Assembly: GCA_003447295.1 (NCBI GenBank)
Contig: DLZQ01000032.1
Coordinates: 1 to 64,000 of the forward strand
Source: Lachnospiraceae bacterium
GTDB taxonomy: Bacteria; Bacillota; Clostridia; Lachnospirales; Lachnospiraceae
Reading direction: 5' to 3'
DNA: 64,000 nucleotides
Shown here: piece after piece, positions 1 through 10,232 of the stretch
How the letters are laid out: each line of letters opens with the position of its first letter
Numbering within the stretch: position 1 is the first letter of the stretch
Position numbers and translations under genes: made by a program
The notes under the pieces: model-generated
What the model was told of the DNA's origin: nothing
Database searches by the model: none
The model's input: only the letters and a program-made list of their open reading frames with translations

Positions 1-74
1 GCGATTTGTGCGCAAGCGCCCATCGCTGTCTTCACTATGCCTATGCGCGGCTCACTGCCCGCGTAACTTTCAAT

Positions 75-1172
75 TTATCGATAGAACTCCACAAGGGAAC
101 CCAGCTTCGCAGACATATTCAGCATCATGGCATCCAACACAGTGATGGCGGTCATGCATTCCATGACAACGACAGCTCTGGGGACGATGATGGGATCGTG
201 ACGACCGCGGATGGTAAGCTCGGTATTTTCACCGGAGCGGTTCACGGTCTGCTGGGGGCGGAAGATGGAGGGAGTGGGTTTCACATAAGCACGGACGATG
301 ATAGGACTTCCGTCACTCATACCTCCTAAAATACCGCCGGAATGATTGCTGGTTTTTGTGACTTTGCCGTTCTCCATGCGGAAGGGATCGTTATTCTCAC
401 TACCGGTATGACGGGATGCTTCTGCACCATCGCCGATCTCTACAGATTTTACGGCACCGATGGACATAATGGCTTTTGCAAGGTTGGCATCCAGCTTCTC
501 GAACACCGGATCTCCGATGCCTGCGGGAAGTCCTTCGACCAGACATTCCATGCATCCACCCACAGAATCGCAGGCCTCTCTTGCCTGCTGCAGATAAGCA
601 CAGGCTTTTTCATCAGCTTCTGCATCCGGCATGGCGGTGATAGTGGAGCGGGAAGTAGTACGGTCGAACTTTGTAAGATCCGCATCCACGGGACCGATGG
701 AGCGGGTGTAGGCGAATACGGTAATACCCATCTGCTCTAAGATCTTGGCTGCAATGGCTCCGGCAGCCACACGCCCGATGGTCTCACGACCGGAGGAACG
801 TCCGCCACCCCGGTAATCCCGGAAACCGTATTTGGCATCGAAACAATAATCCGCATGACCGGGACGGTAATTCTCTGCGATCTCGCTGTAATCTGCGGAA
901 ATCTGAGAGGTATTATGTACCATCAGGGAGATGGGGGTACCGGTGGTCCTGCCTTCGAAGACTCCGGAGAGAATCTCCACCTGATCGGCCTCCTTGCGCT
1001 GAGTGGTGATGGCACTGGTGCCGGGTTTGCGGCGGTCTAAGTATTTCTGTATATCTTCCTCGGAGAGAGACAGTCCTGCGGGACAGCCGTCTACGACGAC
1101 ACCTAATGCTTTCCCGTGGGATTCTCCCCAGGTAGTGATCCTGAAAATGTTTCCAAATGTTGAACCGGCCAT
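75..1172 (-). CDS. aroC: Chorismate synthase
   Basis: Converts 5-enolpyruvylshikimate-3-phosphate to chorismate, the last shared step of aromatic amino-acid synthesis, using reduced FMN. The 365-residue product opens with MAGSTFGNIFRITTWGESHG, the family's first signature, and has a further signature in the RGGGRSSGRET segment; the length is normal. An upstream in-frame start adding 13 residues is possible, but the ATG at 1172 has an AAGGAG site a few bases ahead and leaves the conserved N-terminus intact. It is transcribed alone on the minus strand. Its 5' leader holds a palindromic repeat (1190-1275) between promoter and ribosome site. Confidence 0.95.
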   Translation of the reverse strand: MAGSTFGNIFRITTWGESHGKALGVVVDGCPAGLSLSEEDIQKYLDRRKPGTSAITTQRKEADQVEILSGVFEGRTTGTPISLMVHNTSQISADYSEIAENYRPGHADYCFDAKYGFRDYRGGGRSSGRETIGRVAAGAIAAKILEQMGITVFAYTRSIGPVDADLTKFDRTTSRSTITAMPDAEADEKACAYLQQAREACDSVGGCMECLVEGLPAGIGDPVFEKLDANLAKAIMSIGAVKSVEIGDGAEASRHTGSENNDPFRMENGKVTKTSNHSGGILGGMSDGSPIIVRAYVKPTPSIFRPQQTVNRSGENTELTIRGRHDPIIVPRAVVVMECMTAITVLDAMMLNMSAKLGSLVEFYR

Positions 1173-1189
1173 GGCGGATCTCCTTTTCC

Positions 1190-1275
1190 AACTGTTCAGA
1201 ACCCCGCCCATACATTCTTAAAAACGCACGATGAATTGTGCTTTCTCACTGCTGCGCAGGGGTTCTGAATAGTTA
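1190..1275. repeat. Palindromic intergenic repeat, copy 1
   Basis: Arms at 1190-1205 and 1259-1274 pair over 16 bases with one mismatch. The right end carries GGGGTTCTGAATAGTTAC. The same ends recur at 13741-13854 and 45423-45487 and, diverged, at 10233-10368. Here the copy lies in the aroC leader just before its ribosome site, so it would fold in the aroC mRNA. Confidence 0.7.
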
Positions 1276-1289
1276 CCTTTTTATCATAG

Positions 1290-1318
1290 ATTATACGCAA
1301 TTACAGAAAAAACCGCAA
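1290..1318 (-). promoter_or_regulatory. Promoter for aroC
   Basis: Read on the minus strand: TTGCGG, 17 bases, TATAAT. Transcription would start near 1283 and run through the palindromic repeat into aroC. Confidence 0.6.
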
Positions 1319-1356
1319 CTTTTTTATAGAAAAAGGATGCAACGGAATATAAAATA

Positions 1357-1365
1357 TGCTATCAT
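1357..1365 (+). promoter_or_regulatory. Extended -10 promoter for the VanY-like gene
   Basis: TGCTATCAT, an extended -10 with a weak -35, 43 bases before the ATG at 1408. Confidence 0.45.
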
Positions 1366-1407
1366 ATTACATAATTGCTAACGGGAAGCAAAAGGTCGAA
1401 TATACAA

Positions 1408-2493
1408 ATGGAAAAAACAACGGAAGAGAAAGCCAGAGCAAAACTTCTGAAATTGGGGAAAAAGAATCGATGGAACAGGGCGGTAGTAGTGCTACTGCTG
1501 TTTTTTGTGATGCCTTTTTTTCATGTTTGTAACTATTGTAAGAATAACGGAAAGCGCTTTACTGTGATGGCGGGAACCTTTTTCCTATTTGCGGTATACA
1601 GTAGTTTTTCATTCCCGGCGTTTATTACAGAGGATGTGGGGAATGACTATGAATTGAAAAATGCCGAGACTGCCGACATCTCTCTGGCGGAGGAGAAGGA
1701 ACCGGATATGGCGGGGCTGGAACTCTTAGAGGATGAGGACGTTCTGGAACAGTCGGATTACAACAGTACTTCCCACGGCTATGCACTGGTAGACAAATAC
1801 GATGCCTCTGACATTTTGCGGGCTTCGGAGGAAATTGTGAGTGAAAATGCCCAGGAGAACGGAGCAGACAGCGATGCGCGTGAGGCTGCGGAGCAACAGG
1901 AATTCCGCTCTGATGACTGGAGACTGGTTCTGATCAACAAGCAGAACTCCATTCCGGAGGATTATACGTTTCAGCTGGGCACCATCCGGGGGTCCATGCA
2001 GTGCGACAAGAGAATCTTAGAGGATCTTCTTGCTATGCTGGAGGCAGCGGAAAAGGATGGCGTGAACCTGACGATCTGCTCTCCTTACCGGGATCTGGAG
2101 TATCAGAAGATGCTGTTCAACCGGAAGATCAAGAGGTATATGAACCGCGGAATGTCCTATATGGAAGCTTATCAGTTGTCCAGTCAGGCAGTGACGGTAC
2201 CGGGAGCCAGTGAGCATCAGATCGGGCTGGCACTGGATATTGTGTGTAACGACTATATGTCGCTGGATGAAGGCTTCGGCGATACGAAGGCAGGAAAGTG
2301 GCTGGCAGCCAACAGCGGTTGTTTTGGATTTATCTTACGATACCCGGAAGGCAAGGAGAATATTACGGGGATCGAATATGAACCGTGGCATTTCCGCTAT
2401 GTAGGGAAAGCAGCAGCACCTGTGATCATGGAACAGGGCATAACATTAGAAGAATTCTGGGAGGAATATGTAGAAGATGTATCGATTGATTAA
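1408..2493 (+). CDS. Membrane-anchored VanY-type D-Ala-D-Ala carboxypeptidase (M15B)
   Basis: Predicted zinc peptidase that trims the terminal D-alanine of peptidoglycan stem peptides outside the membrane. The 361-residue product has two hydrophobic stretches near the N-terminus (about residues 20-75), an acidic linker, then a VanY domain from about residue 165. The metal ligands fit the M15 pattern: H270 and D277 in SEHQIGLALD and H328 in EPWHFRYVG. ATG 1408 is preferred over the in-frame TTG 33 bases upstream because AAAGG precedes it at a usable distance. Its end overlaps the start of tgt by 17 bases. Exact substrate specificity is inferred. Confidence 0.8.
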   Translation: MEKTTEEKARAKLLKLGKKNRWNRAVVVLLLFFVMPFFHVCNYCKNNGKRFTVMAGTFFLFAVYSSFSFPAFITEDVGNDYELKNAETADISLAEEKEPDMAGLELLEDEDVLEQSDYNSTSHGYALVDKYDASDILRASEEIVSENAQENGADSDAREAAEQQEFRSDDWRLVLINKQNSIPEDYTFQLGTIRGSMQCDKRILEDLLAMLEAAEKDGVNLTICSPYRDLEYQKMLFNRKIKRYMNRGMSYMEAYQLSSQAVTVPGASEHQIGLALDIVCNDYMSLDEGFGDTKAGKWLAANSGCFGFILRYPEGKENITGIEYEPWHFRYVGKAAAPVIMEQGITLEEFWEEYVEDVSID

Positions 2494-3610
2494 ACAGGAA
2501 GGACGTGCTAAAAGAGGAGAATTTACCACAGTGCATGGCGTGATCCAGACCCCTGTATTTATGAATGTGGGAACGGTAGCGGCGATCAAGGGCGCCGTAT
2601 CCACAGCAGACTTAGAGCAGATCGGAACCCAGGTGGAATTATCCAACACCTACCATCTGCATGTCAGACCCGGTGACCAAATTATCAAACAGATGGGCGG
2701 ACTTCACAAGTTCATGTCCTGGAATAAGCCGATTCTGACAGATTCCGGCGGATTCCAGGTGTTTTCCCTGGCGGGACTTCGTAAGATTAAGGAAGAGGGC
2801 GTTACCTTTCGCTCCCATATTGATGGTCATAAGATCTTCATGGGGCCGGAGGAGAGCATGCAGATCCAGTCGAATCTGGGATCTACCATTGCCATGGCTT
2901 TTGATGAGTGTGCGCCCAGTAAGGCGGACCGGATGTACGTACAGAATTCCGTGGAGCGGACTACCAGATGGCTGCAAAGATGCCAGGCAGAGATGAAACG
3001 TCTGAACAGTTTAGAGGATACTGTGAACCCGCACCAGCTGTTATTCGGTATCAATCAGGGTGCTATCTATGAAGATATCCGTATCGAGCATGCCAAGCGG
3101 ATCGCTGAAATGAATCTGGATGGTTATGCGGTCGGCGGTCTGGCAGTGGGCGAGACCCACGAGGAAATGTATCACATTCTGGATGAGGTGGTACCTTATC
3201 TCCCGGTGAACAAGCCAACCTACCTTATGGGCGTGGGCACCCCGGCCAATATTCTGGAAGGCGTAGAGCGAGGTGTTGATTTCTTCGACTGCGTATATCC
3301 GACGAGAAACGGACGCCATGGACATTTATATACCAACCATGGAAAGATTAATCTGTTCAATGCCAAATACGAACTGGATGACAGACCCATCGAAGAGGGC
3401 TGCAACTGTCCTGCCTGTCAGAGATACTCCAGAGCTTATATCCGACATCTATTAAAAGCGAAGGAGATGTTGGGCATGCGCCTTTGTGTACTCCACAATC
3501 TGTATTTTTATAATACCATGATGACAGAGATCCGCGATGCCTTGGATGCAGGCCGCTTTGCAGAATATAAAAAACACAAGCTGGATTCTATGGCTACACC
3601 GTTGGAATAA
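2477..3610 (+). CDS. tgt: tRNA-guanine transglycosylase
   Basis: Exchanges guanine-34 of GUN-anticodon tRNAs for preQ1 during queuosine synthesis. The 377-residue length is typical. Visible features are the TDSGGFQVFS segment with D89, FFDCVYPTRNGRHG with the expected nucleophile D271, and a C-terminal zinc site with CNCPACQRYS and downstream histidines. It is translated from within the end of the VanY-like gene and is separated from yajC by about 130 bases that hold a possible promoter. In many bacteria tgt and yajC are neighbours, which supports both calls. Confidence 0.95.
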   Translation: MYRLIKQEGRAKRGEFTTVHGVIQTPVFMNVGTVAAIKGAVSTADLEQIGTQVELSNTYHLHVRPGDQIIKQMGGLHKFMSWNKPILTDSGGFQVFSLAGLRKIKEEGVTFRSHIDGHKIFMGPEESMQIQSNLGSTIAMAFDECAPSKADRMYVQNSVERTTRWLQRCQAEMKRLNSLEDTVNPHQLLFGINQGAIYEDIRIEHAKRIAEMNLDGYAVGGLAVGETHEEMYHILDEVVPYLPVNKPTYLMGVGTPANILEGVERGVDFFDCVYPTRNGRHGHLYTNHGKINLFNAKYELDDRPIEEGCNCPACQRYSRAYIRHLLKAKEMLGMRLCVLHNLYFYNTMMTEIRDALDAGRFAEYKKHKLDSMATPLE

Positions 3611-3662
3611 GCTGCAACTGTCGGAGTTTAGAGGAATTTCATACAATTTTATGCAAAAAGAC

Positions 3663-3691
3663 TTGCTCCTTAAGCTATTTTTGTGTATCAT
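3663..3691 (+). promoter_or_regulatory. Possible promoter for yajC
   Basis: TTGCTC, 17 bases, TATCAT. The -35 is poor, so this is tentative. Confidence 0.35.
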
Positions 3692-3744
3692 ACTTACTTG
3701 TACAGAAAGTTTTACAGGCGTAACACGCCGGAATGGAGGAACAA

Positions 3745-4068
3745 ATGGGTATTTTATTAACTGAGTCAGAGGCTGCTGCAGCAGGTTCCGGAACCAGCAT
3801 GATCGTTATGCTTCTTGTATATGCAGTATTGATCGGTGCAATGTGGTTTTTCTTTATGAGACCGCAGAAGAAGGAACAGAAGAGAGTAGCTGCAATGCTG
3901 TCCAACTTAGAGACAGGTGACTGCGTTCTGACCACTTCCGGTTTCTATGGCATCGTGATCGATATTACCGACGATACCGTTATCGTAGAGTTCGGTAATA
4001 ACAAGAACTGCCGTATTCCTATGGAGAAATCTGCCATCAGCAAGGTTGAGAAGGCTGGAGAGAACTAA
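3745..4068 (+). CDS. yajC: Preprotein translocase accessory subunit YajC
   Basis: Single-pass membrane protein associated with SecDF in protein export. The 107-residue product has one transmembrane stretch (MIVMLLVYAVLIGAMWFFF) followed by the family motif MRPQKKEQ and a soluble domain with the GDCVLTTSGFYGIV segment. An in-frame ATG lies 12 bases upstream at 3733, but GGAGG sits between the two and is correctly spaced only for 3745. It is monocistronic and ends in a strong terminator. Confidence 0.93.
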   Translation: MGILLTESEAAAAGSGTSMIVMLLVYAVLIGAMWFFFMRPQKKEQKRVAAMLSNLETGDCVLTTSGFYGIVIDITDDTVIVEFGNNKNCRIPMEKSAISKVEKAGEN

Positions 4069-4077
4069 AAAGAAGTG

Positions 4078-4116
4078 AAAAAGGAGCAATGCCGGGATAA
4101 GGTATTGCTCCTTTTT
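4078..4116 (+). terminator. Intrinsic terminator after yajC
   Basis: A perfect 13-base stem (AAAAAGGAGCAAT with its complement) around a 13-base loop, ending in TTTTT. Confidence 0.85.
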
Positions 4117-4186
4117 ACGTGTATGACACACCTAACAACTTGATCTATTTTAATGTGCATAATTGCATTTATGTTAATTTTCAATG

Positions 4187-4215
4187 TTGAAATTTCATAC
4201 AGTATCAGTTATTAT
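4187..4215 (+). promoter_or_regulatory. Promoter for leuB-ilvD-ilvB
   Basis: TTGAAA, 17 bases, TATTAT, about 60 bases before leuB. I see no T-box or leader-peptide attenuator in this short leader. Confidence 0.6.
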
Positions 4216-4276
4216 GAAATAAGTATTTTACGTAAAAAATACAGGAAATATCACAGGAAACGAGGAAAATAACACT

Positions 4277-5359
4277 ATGGAGTTACATATTACCTGTATT
4301 CCCGGCGACGGCATCGGTCCGGAGATCGTCAGGGAGACAAAAAAGGTTTTAGACAAAGTTGCGCATAAATATGGTCATAAAATGATCTATAAGGATATTT
4401 TAATGGGTGGAGCTTCCATTGATGTCCATGGAGTCCCTCTGACAGAGGAAGCTATCGCGGATGCCAAAGCGGCGGATGCGGTGTTGATGGGATCCATTGG
4501 TGGTAATACCACCACATCCCCCTGGTACAAATTACCTCCCGAGAAGCGTCCGGAAGCAGGACTTCTGGCAATGCGCAAGGCGTTGAATCTGTTTGCTAAT
4601 TTAAGACCGGCAGTGCTCTATGATGAGCTGGCAGCGGCGTGCCCTCTGAAGGAGGAGATCAGCAAGGCCGGATTCGATATGCTGATCATGAGAGAATTGA
4701 CCGGCGGATTATACTTTGGTGAGCGTAAGACCATCGAGGAGAATGGGGTGAGAAAAGCGACAGATACCCTGACCTATGATGAGAACGAGATACGCAGGAT
4801 CGCCATCAAAGGCTTTGATATTGCCAGAAAGCGCAGGAAAAAGGTAACCAGCGTGGACAAAGCCAATGTGCTGGATTCCTCCAGATTGTGGAGAAAGGTT
4901 GTGGAAGAGGTAGCGAAGGATTATCCTGATGTTACTTTGGAACATATGCTGGTAGACAACTGCGCCATGCAGTTAGTTAAGGATCCCGCACAGTTTGATG
5001 TGATCCTGACAGAGAATATGTTCGGAGATATCCTGTCTGATGAGGCAAGTATGGTGACCGGTTCCATCGGAATGTTAGCCAGCGCCAGCTTAAACGATAC
5101 AAAATTTGGCCTCTACGAACCCAGCCACGGATCCGCTCCGGACATTGCGGGTAAAGATATTGCAAACCCTATCGCCACTGTATTAAGCGCGGCTATGATG
5201 CTTCGTTATAGCTTTGACCTGGACGAAGAAGCAGATGCCATCGAGGCAGCGGTAAAGAAAGTATTGCAGGATGGCTTCCGCACCGGCGATATCATGTCTG
5301 AGGGCTGCACACGGGTAGGTTGTACCGAGATGGGAGACCTTCTGGCAGAGAGAATCTGA
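4277..5359 (+). CDS. leuB: 3-isopropylmalate dehydrogenase
   Basis: Oxidatively decarboxylates 3-isopropylmalate in leucine synthesis with NAD+. The 360-residue product shows the beta-decarboxylating dehydrogenase pattern: GDGIGPEIV at the N-terminus, the LMGSIGGN loop, [11 protein letters not shown], and the C-terminal [13 protein letters not shown] cofactor and substrate loop. It leads a run with ilvD 70 bases and ilvB about 1.8 kb downstream, so leucine and valine/isoleucine steps are co-expressed. Its partners leuC and leuD are 24 kb away at 28940-30726. Confidence 0.95.
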   Translation: MELHITCIPGDGIGPEIVRETKKVLDKVAHKYGHKMIYKDILMGGASIDVHGVPLTEEAIADAKAADAVLMGSIGGNTTTSPWYKLPPEKRPEAGLLAMRKALNLFANLRPAVLYDELAAACPLKEEISKAGFDMLIMRELTGGLYFGERKTIEENGVRKATDTLTYDENEIRRIAIKGFDIARKRRKKVTSVDKANVLDSSRLWRKVVEEVAKDYPDVTLEHMLVDNCAMQLVKDPAQFDVILTENMFGDILSDEASMVTGSIGMLASASLNDTKFGLYEPSHGSAPDIAGKDIANPIATVLSAAMMLRYSFDLDEEADAIEAAVKKVLQDGFRTGDIMSEGCTRVGCTEMGDLLAERI

Positions 5360-5429
5360 TGTCGCATGCCCCCCAAAAGCACATTTATCCGGTATAGAGA
5401 AAATAAGGAAGAGAAAGAGAGATATAATT

Positions 5430-7106
5430 ATGAGAAGTGATTCCGTTAAGACAGGAACTGCCCAGGCACCCCACAGAAGTCTGTTCAATGCGCTGGGATT
5501 TACCGAAGAAGAGAGAAGACGCCCCATGATCGGTATCGTCAGCTCCTTCAATGAGATCGTACCCGGACATATGAATCTGGATAAGATCACAGAAGCTGTA
5601 AAAATGGGTGTAGCCATGGCAGGTGGTATGCCGGTAGTATTCCCCGCCATCGCTGTATGTGACGGTATTGCCATGGGACATGTGGGAATGAAGTATTCCC
5701 TGGTGACCAGAGACCTGATCGCCGACAGCACCGAGTGCATGGCTATGGCACACGGATTTGACGGTCTGGTATGTATTCCCAACTGTGACAAGAATGTTCC
5801 CGGACTTTTGATGGCGGCAGCCAGAGTGAATATCCCCACTATCTTTGTATCCGGCGGTCCTATGTTAGCCGGTCATGTACACGGACAGAAGAGAAGCTTA
5901 TCCTCTATGTTCGAGGCAGTGGGAAGTGTGGCAGCCGGTACCATGACTATGGATGAACTGGCTGAGTTCGAGGAAAAGGTATGTCCTACCTGCGGTTCCT
6001 GCTCCGGTATGTATACCGCGAACTCCATGAACTGTCTGACTGAAGCCATTGGTATGGGACTTCGCGGCAACGGTACGATCCCCGCCGTATATTCCGAACG
6101 TATCCGTCTGGCAAAACATGCCGGCATGAAGATCATGGAACTGGTAGAGAAAAATATCCGTCCCAGAGACATCATGACGCCGGAAGCTTTTCAGAATGCC
6201 TTGACTGTGGATATGGCACTTGGATGCTCTACAAATACCATGCTGCATCTGCCCGCTATCGCAAGAGAAGCAGGTGTGGAACTGAACCTGGAGATCGCCA
6301 ACGAGATCTCTGCCAAGACTCCGAATCTGTGTCATCTGGCACCTGCCGGTCCTACTTATATGGAAGACCTGAACGAAGCAGGTGGTGTATATGCGGTAAT
6401 GAATGAACTGTCCAAGAAGGGACTTTTGAATCTTGACTGCCTGACTGCCAACGGTACGACCGTAGGAGAGAATATCAAGAATAGTGTCAACAAGAATCCG
6501 GAAGTCATCCGCCCTGTGGAGAACCCCTATTCCCAGACCGGCGGTATTGCTGTACTGAAGGGCAACCTGGCACCGGACAGCGGCGTGGTCAAGAGATCTG
6601 CTGTGGCACCGGAGATGTTGGTACACGAAGGTCCTGCCAGAGTATTCGACTGCGAAGAAGATGCTATTGATGCTATCAAGTCCGGTAAAATCGTGGCAGG
6701 CGATGTAGTAGTGATCCGTTATGAAGGACCTAAGGGCGGCCCCGGCATGAGAGAGATGCTGAATCCCACATCTGCTATTGCGGGCATGGGGCTGGGCTCC
6801 AGCGTGGCACTGATCACCGACGGACGTTTCTCCGGAGCTTCCCGTGGCGCATCCATCGGACATGTCTCTCCGGAGGCAGCAGTGGGCGGTCCGATCGCAC
6901 TGGTGGAAGAGGGCGATATTATCCGTATCAACATCCCGGAGAACAAACTGGATGTACTGGTATCCGACGAAGAACTGGCAGCCAGAAGAGCAAAATGGCA
7001 GCCCAGAGAGCCTAAGATCACGACCGGCTACCTGGCAAGATATCATGAACTGGTGACCAGCGGTAACCGCGGTGCGGTACTGGAAGCACCTTCTCAGAAA
7101 AACTAA
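5430..7106 (+). CDS. ilvD: Dihydroxy-acid dehydratase
   Basis: Dehydrates dihydroxy-acids to the 2-keto acids of valine and isoleucine synthesis using an iron-sulfur cluster. The 558-residue length is standard. Family motifs include CDKNVPG and [17 protein letters not shown], which supply cluster cysteines, and the C-terminal [14 protein letters not shown]. The ribosome site ahead of ATG 5430 is weak (purine-rich), the only soft point. It lies between leuB and ilvB in the same direction with short gaps. Confidence 0.96.
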   Translation: MRSDSVKTGTAQAPHRSLFNALGFTEEERRRPMIGIVSSFNEIVPGHMNLDKITEAVKMGVAMAGGMPVVFPAIAVCDGIAMGHVGMKYSLVTRDLIADSTECMAMAHGFDGLVCIPNCDKNVPGLLMAAARVNIPTIFVSGGPMLAGHVHGQKRSLSSMFEAVGSVAAGTMTMDELAEFEEKVCPTCGSCSGMYTANSMNCLTEAIGMGLRGNGTIPAVYSERIRLAKHAGMKIMELVEKNIRPRDIMTPEAFQNALTVDMALGCSTNTMLHLPAIAREAGVELNLEIANEISAKTPNLCHLAPAGPTYMEDLNEAGGVYAVMNELSKKGLLNLDCLTANGTTVGENIKNSVNKNPEVIRPVENPYSQTGGIAVLKGNLAPDSGVVKRSAVAPEMLVHEGPARVFDCEEDAIDAIKSGKIVAGDVVVIRYEGPKGGPGMREMLNPTSAIAGMGLGSSVALITDGRFSGASRGASIGHVSPEAAVGGPIALVEEGDIIRINIPENKLDVLVSDEELAARRAKWQPREPKITTGYLARYHELVTSGNRGAVLEAPSQKN

Positions 7107-7138
7107 GCAATCATTAAAATAACCGGAGGGATTTTGCA

Positions 7139-8818
7139 ATGCAGTTAACAGGATCGGAAATTCTGGTAGAATGCCTGAAGGAGCAGGGGGTAGATACCGT
7201 ATTCGGTTACCCCGGCGGGGCAATCCTTAATATTTATGATGCACTTTATAAGCACAGTGGGGAGATCAGACATATTCTGACTTCCCATGAACAGGGAGCG
7301 GCACATGCGGCGGACGGCTATGCGAGAGCTACGGGAAAAGTAGGTGTCTGCATGGCTACCAGCGGACCCGGCGCTACGAACCTGGTCACCGGTATCGCTA
7401 CGGCTTACATGGATTCCGTACCGATGGTAGCGATCACCGCAAATGTTACCTTACCTTTACTCGGCAAGGACAGCTTTCAGGAGGTGGATATCGCCGGCGT
7501 GACCATGCCCATTACGAAGCATGGTTATATTGTGAAAAACGTGGAGATCCTGGCAGATACCATCCGCAAGGCATTCCATATCGCCAGGAGCGGAAGACCC
7601 GGTCCTGTCCTGATCGATATTACGAAGGATGTGACGGCAGCTACCTGTGAGTACACGCCCATGACGATTCAGCAGGAGGAGAGAGTGACTCGTTACACCA
7701 GGGAAGAATTGATGCTGGTAGCAGAGATGATCCACAAGGCGAAAAAACCATACATCTATCTGGGTGGCGGAGCCATCATTTCCGAGGCTAGTGCTGAGGT
7801 GGCAGAATTTGCAGAGCTGATCGATGCACCGGTATGTGATACTCTGATGGGTAAGGGAGCCTTTGATGGAAGAAGTGAGCGCTATACCGGCATGATCGGC
7901 ATGCATGGTACCAAGACTTCGAACCTGGGAGTCAGCGAATGTGATCTGTTGGTGGCACTGGGTGCCAGATTCTCCGACCGTGTGACAGGTAACCCGAAAA
8001 AGTTCGCGGAGAATGCAAGAATCATCCAGCTGGATGTGGATGCTGCGGAGATTAATAAGAATATCCGTGTGGACGCCTCTCTGGTAGGCGATCTGAAGAA
8101 AACTCTGACGGAATTAAATGCCTGCCTGTCCAAACAGGAACATCCGGAGTGGATGGCGCATATAACGGAACTGAAGGAAAAATATCCTCTGAAATACGAT
8201 GACGAAAATCTGTCCTGTCCTTATATCATGCAGGAAATTGACCGTGTGACGAACGGAGAAGCCATCATCACCACAGACGTGGGACAGCATCAGATGTGGG
8301 CGGCACAGTATTATCATTATACGAAGCCCCGTACCTTCCTGTCTTCCGGGGGCTTAGGTACCATGGGTTACGGTCTGGGAGCCTGCATCGGTGCGCAGAT
8401 CGGACAGCCGGATAAGGTCTGCATCAATATTGCAGGCGACGGATGCTTCCGCATGAACATGAATGAACTGGCTACTGCCAGCCGTTATAACATTCCCATT
8501 ATCCAGGTAGTCATCAACAACCAGGTGCTTGGCATGGTAAGACAGTGGCAGACACTGTTCTATGGGAAACGCTATTCCCAAACAGTACTGAAGGATAAGG
8601 TGGATTTCTGTAAGGTGGCAGAAGGACTGGGCTGTACCGCCATCCGCGTGACCCAAAAGGAAGAAGTGGCACCCGCTATCGAGAAAGCCATTGCCCTGAA
8701 GGCACCGGTAATGATCGAGTGTATGATCCCGGAGGATGATAAGGTATTCCCCATGGTTCCGGCAGGAGCCCCCATCAGTGAAGTATTTGACGGAGATGAT
8801 TTGAAAAGGCAGTCCTGA
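7139..8818 (+). CDS. ilvB: Acetolactate synthase, large (catalytic) subunit
   Basis: Thiamine-diphosphate enzyme that condenses pyruvate with pyruvate or 2-ketobutyrate, the first common step of branched-chain amino-acid synthesis. The 559-residue product has the N-terminal FGYPGGAILNIYD, the catalytic glutamate in SHEQGAAHAADGYARATG, and the cofactor motif from GDGCFRMN to VVINNQ. GGAGGG precedes the ATG. No regulatory subunit gene (ilvN) is found next to it or elsewhere in the window. The stop overlaps the start of the following transpeptidase gene by one base (TGATG). Confidence 0.95.
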   Translation: MQLTGSEILVECLKEQGVDTVFGYPGGAILNIYDALYKHSGEIRHILTSHEQGAAHAADGYARATGKVGVCMATSGPGATNLVTGIATAYMDSVPMVAITANVTLPLLGKDSFQEVDIAGVTMPITKHGYIVKNVEILADTIRKAFHIARSGRPGPVLIDITKDVTAATCEYTPMTIQQEERVTRYTREELMLVAEMIHKAKKPYIYLGGGAIISEASAEVAEFAELIDAPVCDTLMGKGAFDGRSERYTGMIGMHGTKTSNLGVSECDLLVALGARFSDRVTGNPKKFAENARIIQLDVDAAEINKNIRVDASLVGDLKKTLTELNACLSKQEHPEWMAHITELKEKYPLKYDDENLSCPYIMQEIDRVTNGEAIITTDVGQHQMWAAQYYHYTKPRTFLSSGGLGTMGYGLGACIGAQIGQPDKVCINIAGDGCFRMNMNELATASRYNIPIIQVVINNQVLGMVRQWQTLFYGKRYSQTVLKDKVDFCKVAEGLGCTAIRVTQKEEVAPAIEKAIALKAPVMIECMIPEDDKVFPMVPAGAPISEVFDGDDLKRQS

Positions 8819-10227
8819 TGAATAAGACGACGAAGAGATTACTTTTTGCGGTGTTGATATTACTACTGTTTCTGTTGACAGTATATTTTGTCCTGGCATT
8901 TTATTACAGGGAAGGCTTTTCTCTGAATACCTGGATCAACGGAGTGTACTGTACCGGAAAAACGGTGGAAGAAGTGAATTCGGAGCTTTTGTCACATACA
9001 GAAGCTCCGAATGTTGTCATCGTGGATAAAGCGGGAGAGGAATACACGATCGCTCTCGCCGATGTGGATTATCGCGCGGACTTTGGCAGTGCACTGGAAG
9101 CGTACAGACAGGAACAGAATCCGTATCTGTGGGTGGACAATGTTCTGCTTCATTCCAGGCGGACCCTGGCACCTGCGGTGACCGTGGATGAGGAGGCGCT
9201 TCGCAGAGCCTACAATGCCCTGGAATTCGTACAGACGGAACAGGAGAGAATAACAGATTACAGCCTTACCAGGGATACGGAGGGGGCCTATGCCTTCACA
9301 GACGGACTGAGCGACCGCATCGATCTGGAGAAGGCTTTTTTGGCATTAAAAGAAATCGTGGAGAATGGGCAGGAAACACTGAACCTGCAGGAGAGCGGAT
9401 GCTACTATGAGATAACACCGGATGAGAGTCAAAAAACTCTGAGGAATCTGTGGAAAGAGATCGAGAGATTTCAGACCTGCGATATTGTCTACTGCTTCGG
9501 TGAAGAGAGACATCCGGTAACAGCGGCGGACTGTGCTTCTTTTCTGACTGCGCAGAACGGACTGCCGGTGCAGGATGAGAAGGGAAACTTTGTGTTGGAC
9601 GAGGAGGCTGTGGCGGCGTATGTGCAGAGCCTGGCGGAAGAATATGACGGCTATGGACGAACCAGACAGTTTCACAGTACCCGTGGGGATGTGATCACCA
9701 TCGAGGGCGGAACCTATGGCAGCAAAATGGACCGGAAAAAGGAGACTGCCTACCTGCTGGAGCATCTGTTGGATCCCGGTGTACATACAGGCACTCCCCA
9801 GACACATATCCCTATTTATGAGAGAGAAGCCTTCTGCTATGGTAAAAATGATATTGGTGACACCTATATCGAAGTGGATATGACAGAACAGAAAATGTAC
9901 TATTACGAAAAAGGCGCATTGAAGCTGGAGACGGAGATCGTGACAGGCAATATGCGGCAGCGTATGGGAACGCCGGAAGGCGTCAATTTTGTCTATAATA
10001 AGCAGAAAAACCGGGTTTTACGGGGACCGGGGTATGCCTCTCCTGTGAAATTCTGGATGCCTGTGAAGGGCGGTATCGGTATTCATGACGCCGGATGGCG
10101 CAAAGAATTCGGCGGGGACATCTACCAGACTGCGGGTTCCCACGGCTGTATCAATACGCCAAAGGACAAAATGGAAGAATTGTTTGATTGCGTGCAGATC
10201 GGTACCCCTGTCGTAATGTTTTATTAG
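8818..10227 (+). CDS. L,D-transpeptidase with YkuD domain, membrane-anchored
   Basis: Predicted to make 3-3 peptidoglycan cross-links or attach proteins to the wall, outside the membrane. The 469-residue product has an N-terminal signal-anchor (about residues 7-29), a long extracellular part resembling the putative peptidoglycan-binding repeats of this family, and a C-terminal YkuD domain from about residue 345. The catalytic signature is present: GIHDAGW followed by GSHGCINTP with the active cysteine. Its start overlaps the ilvB stop, implying translational coupling to a metabolic operon, which is an odd partner. A heavily folded intergenic element follows. Confidence 0.87.
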   Translation: MNKTTKRLLFAVLILLLFLLTVYFVLAFYYREGFSLNTWINGVYCTGKTVEEVNSELLSHTEAPNVVIVDKAGEEYTIALADVDYRADFGSALEAYRQEQNPYLWVDNVLLHSRRTLAPAVTVDEEALRRAYNALEFVQTEQERITDYSLTRDTEGAYAFTDGLSDRIDLEKAFLALKEIVENGQETLNLQESGCYYEITPDESQKTLRNLWKEIERFQTCDIVYCFGEERHPVTAADCASFLTAQNGLPVQDEKGNFVLDEEAVAAYVQSLAEEYDGYGRTRQFHSTRGDVITIEGGTYGSKMDRKKETAYLLEHLLDPGVHTGTPQTHIPIYEREAFCYGKNDIGDTYIEVDMTEQKMYYYEKGALKLETEIVTGNMRQRMGTPEGVNFVYNKQKNRVLRGPGYASPVKFWMPVKGGIGIHDAGWRKEFGGDIYQTAGSHGCINTPKDKMEELFDCVQIGTPVVMFY

Positions 10228-10232
10228 TGAAT

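Noticed and set aside
5898..7223. 441-codon minus-strand open frame
   Set aside because: It lies opposite ilvD and the start of ilvB, is Cys/His/Ser rich with no recognisable domain, and is a mirror of their codon use.
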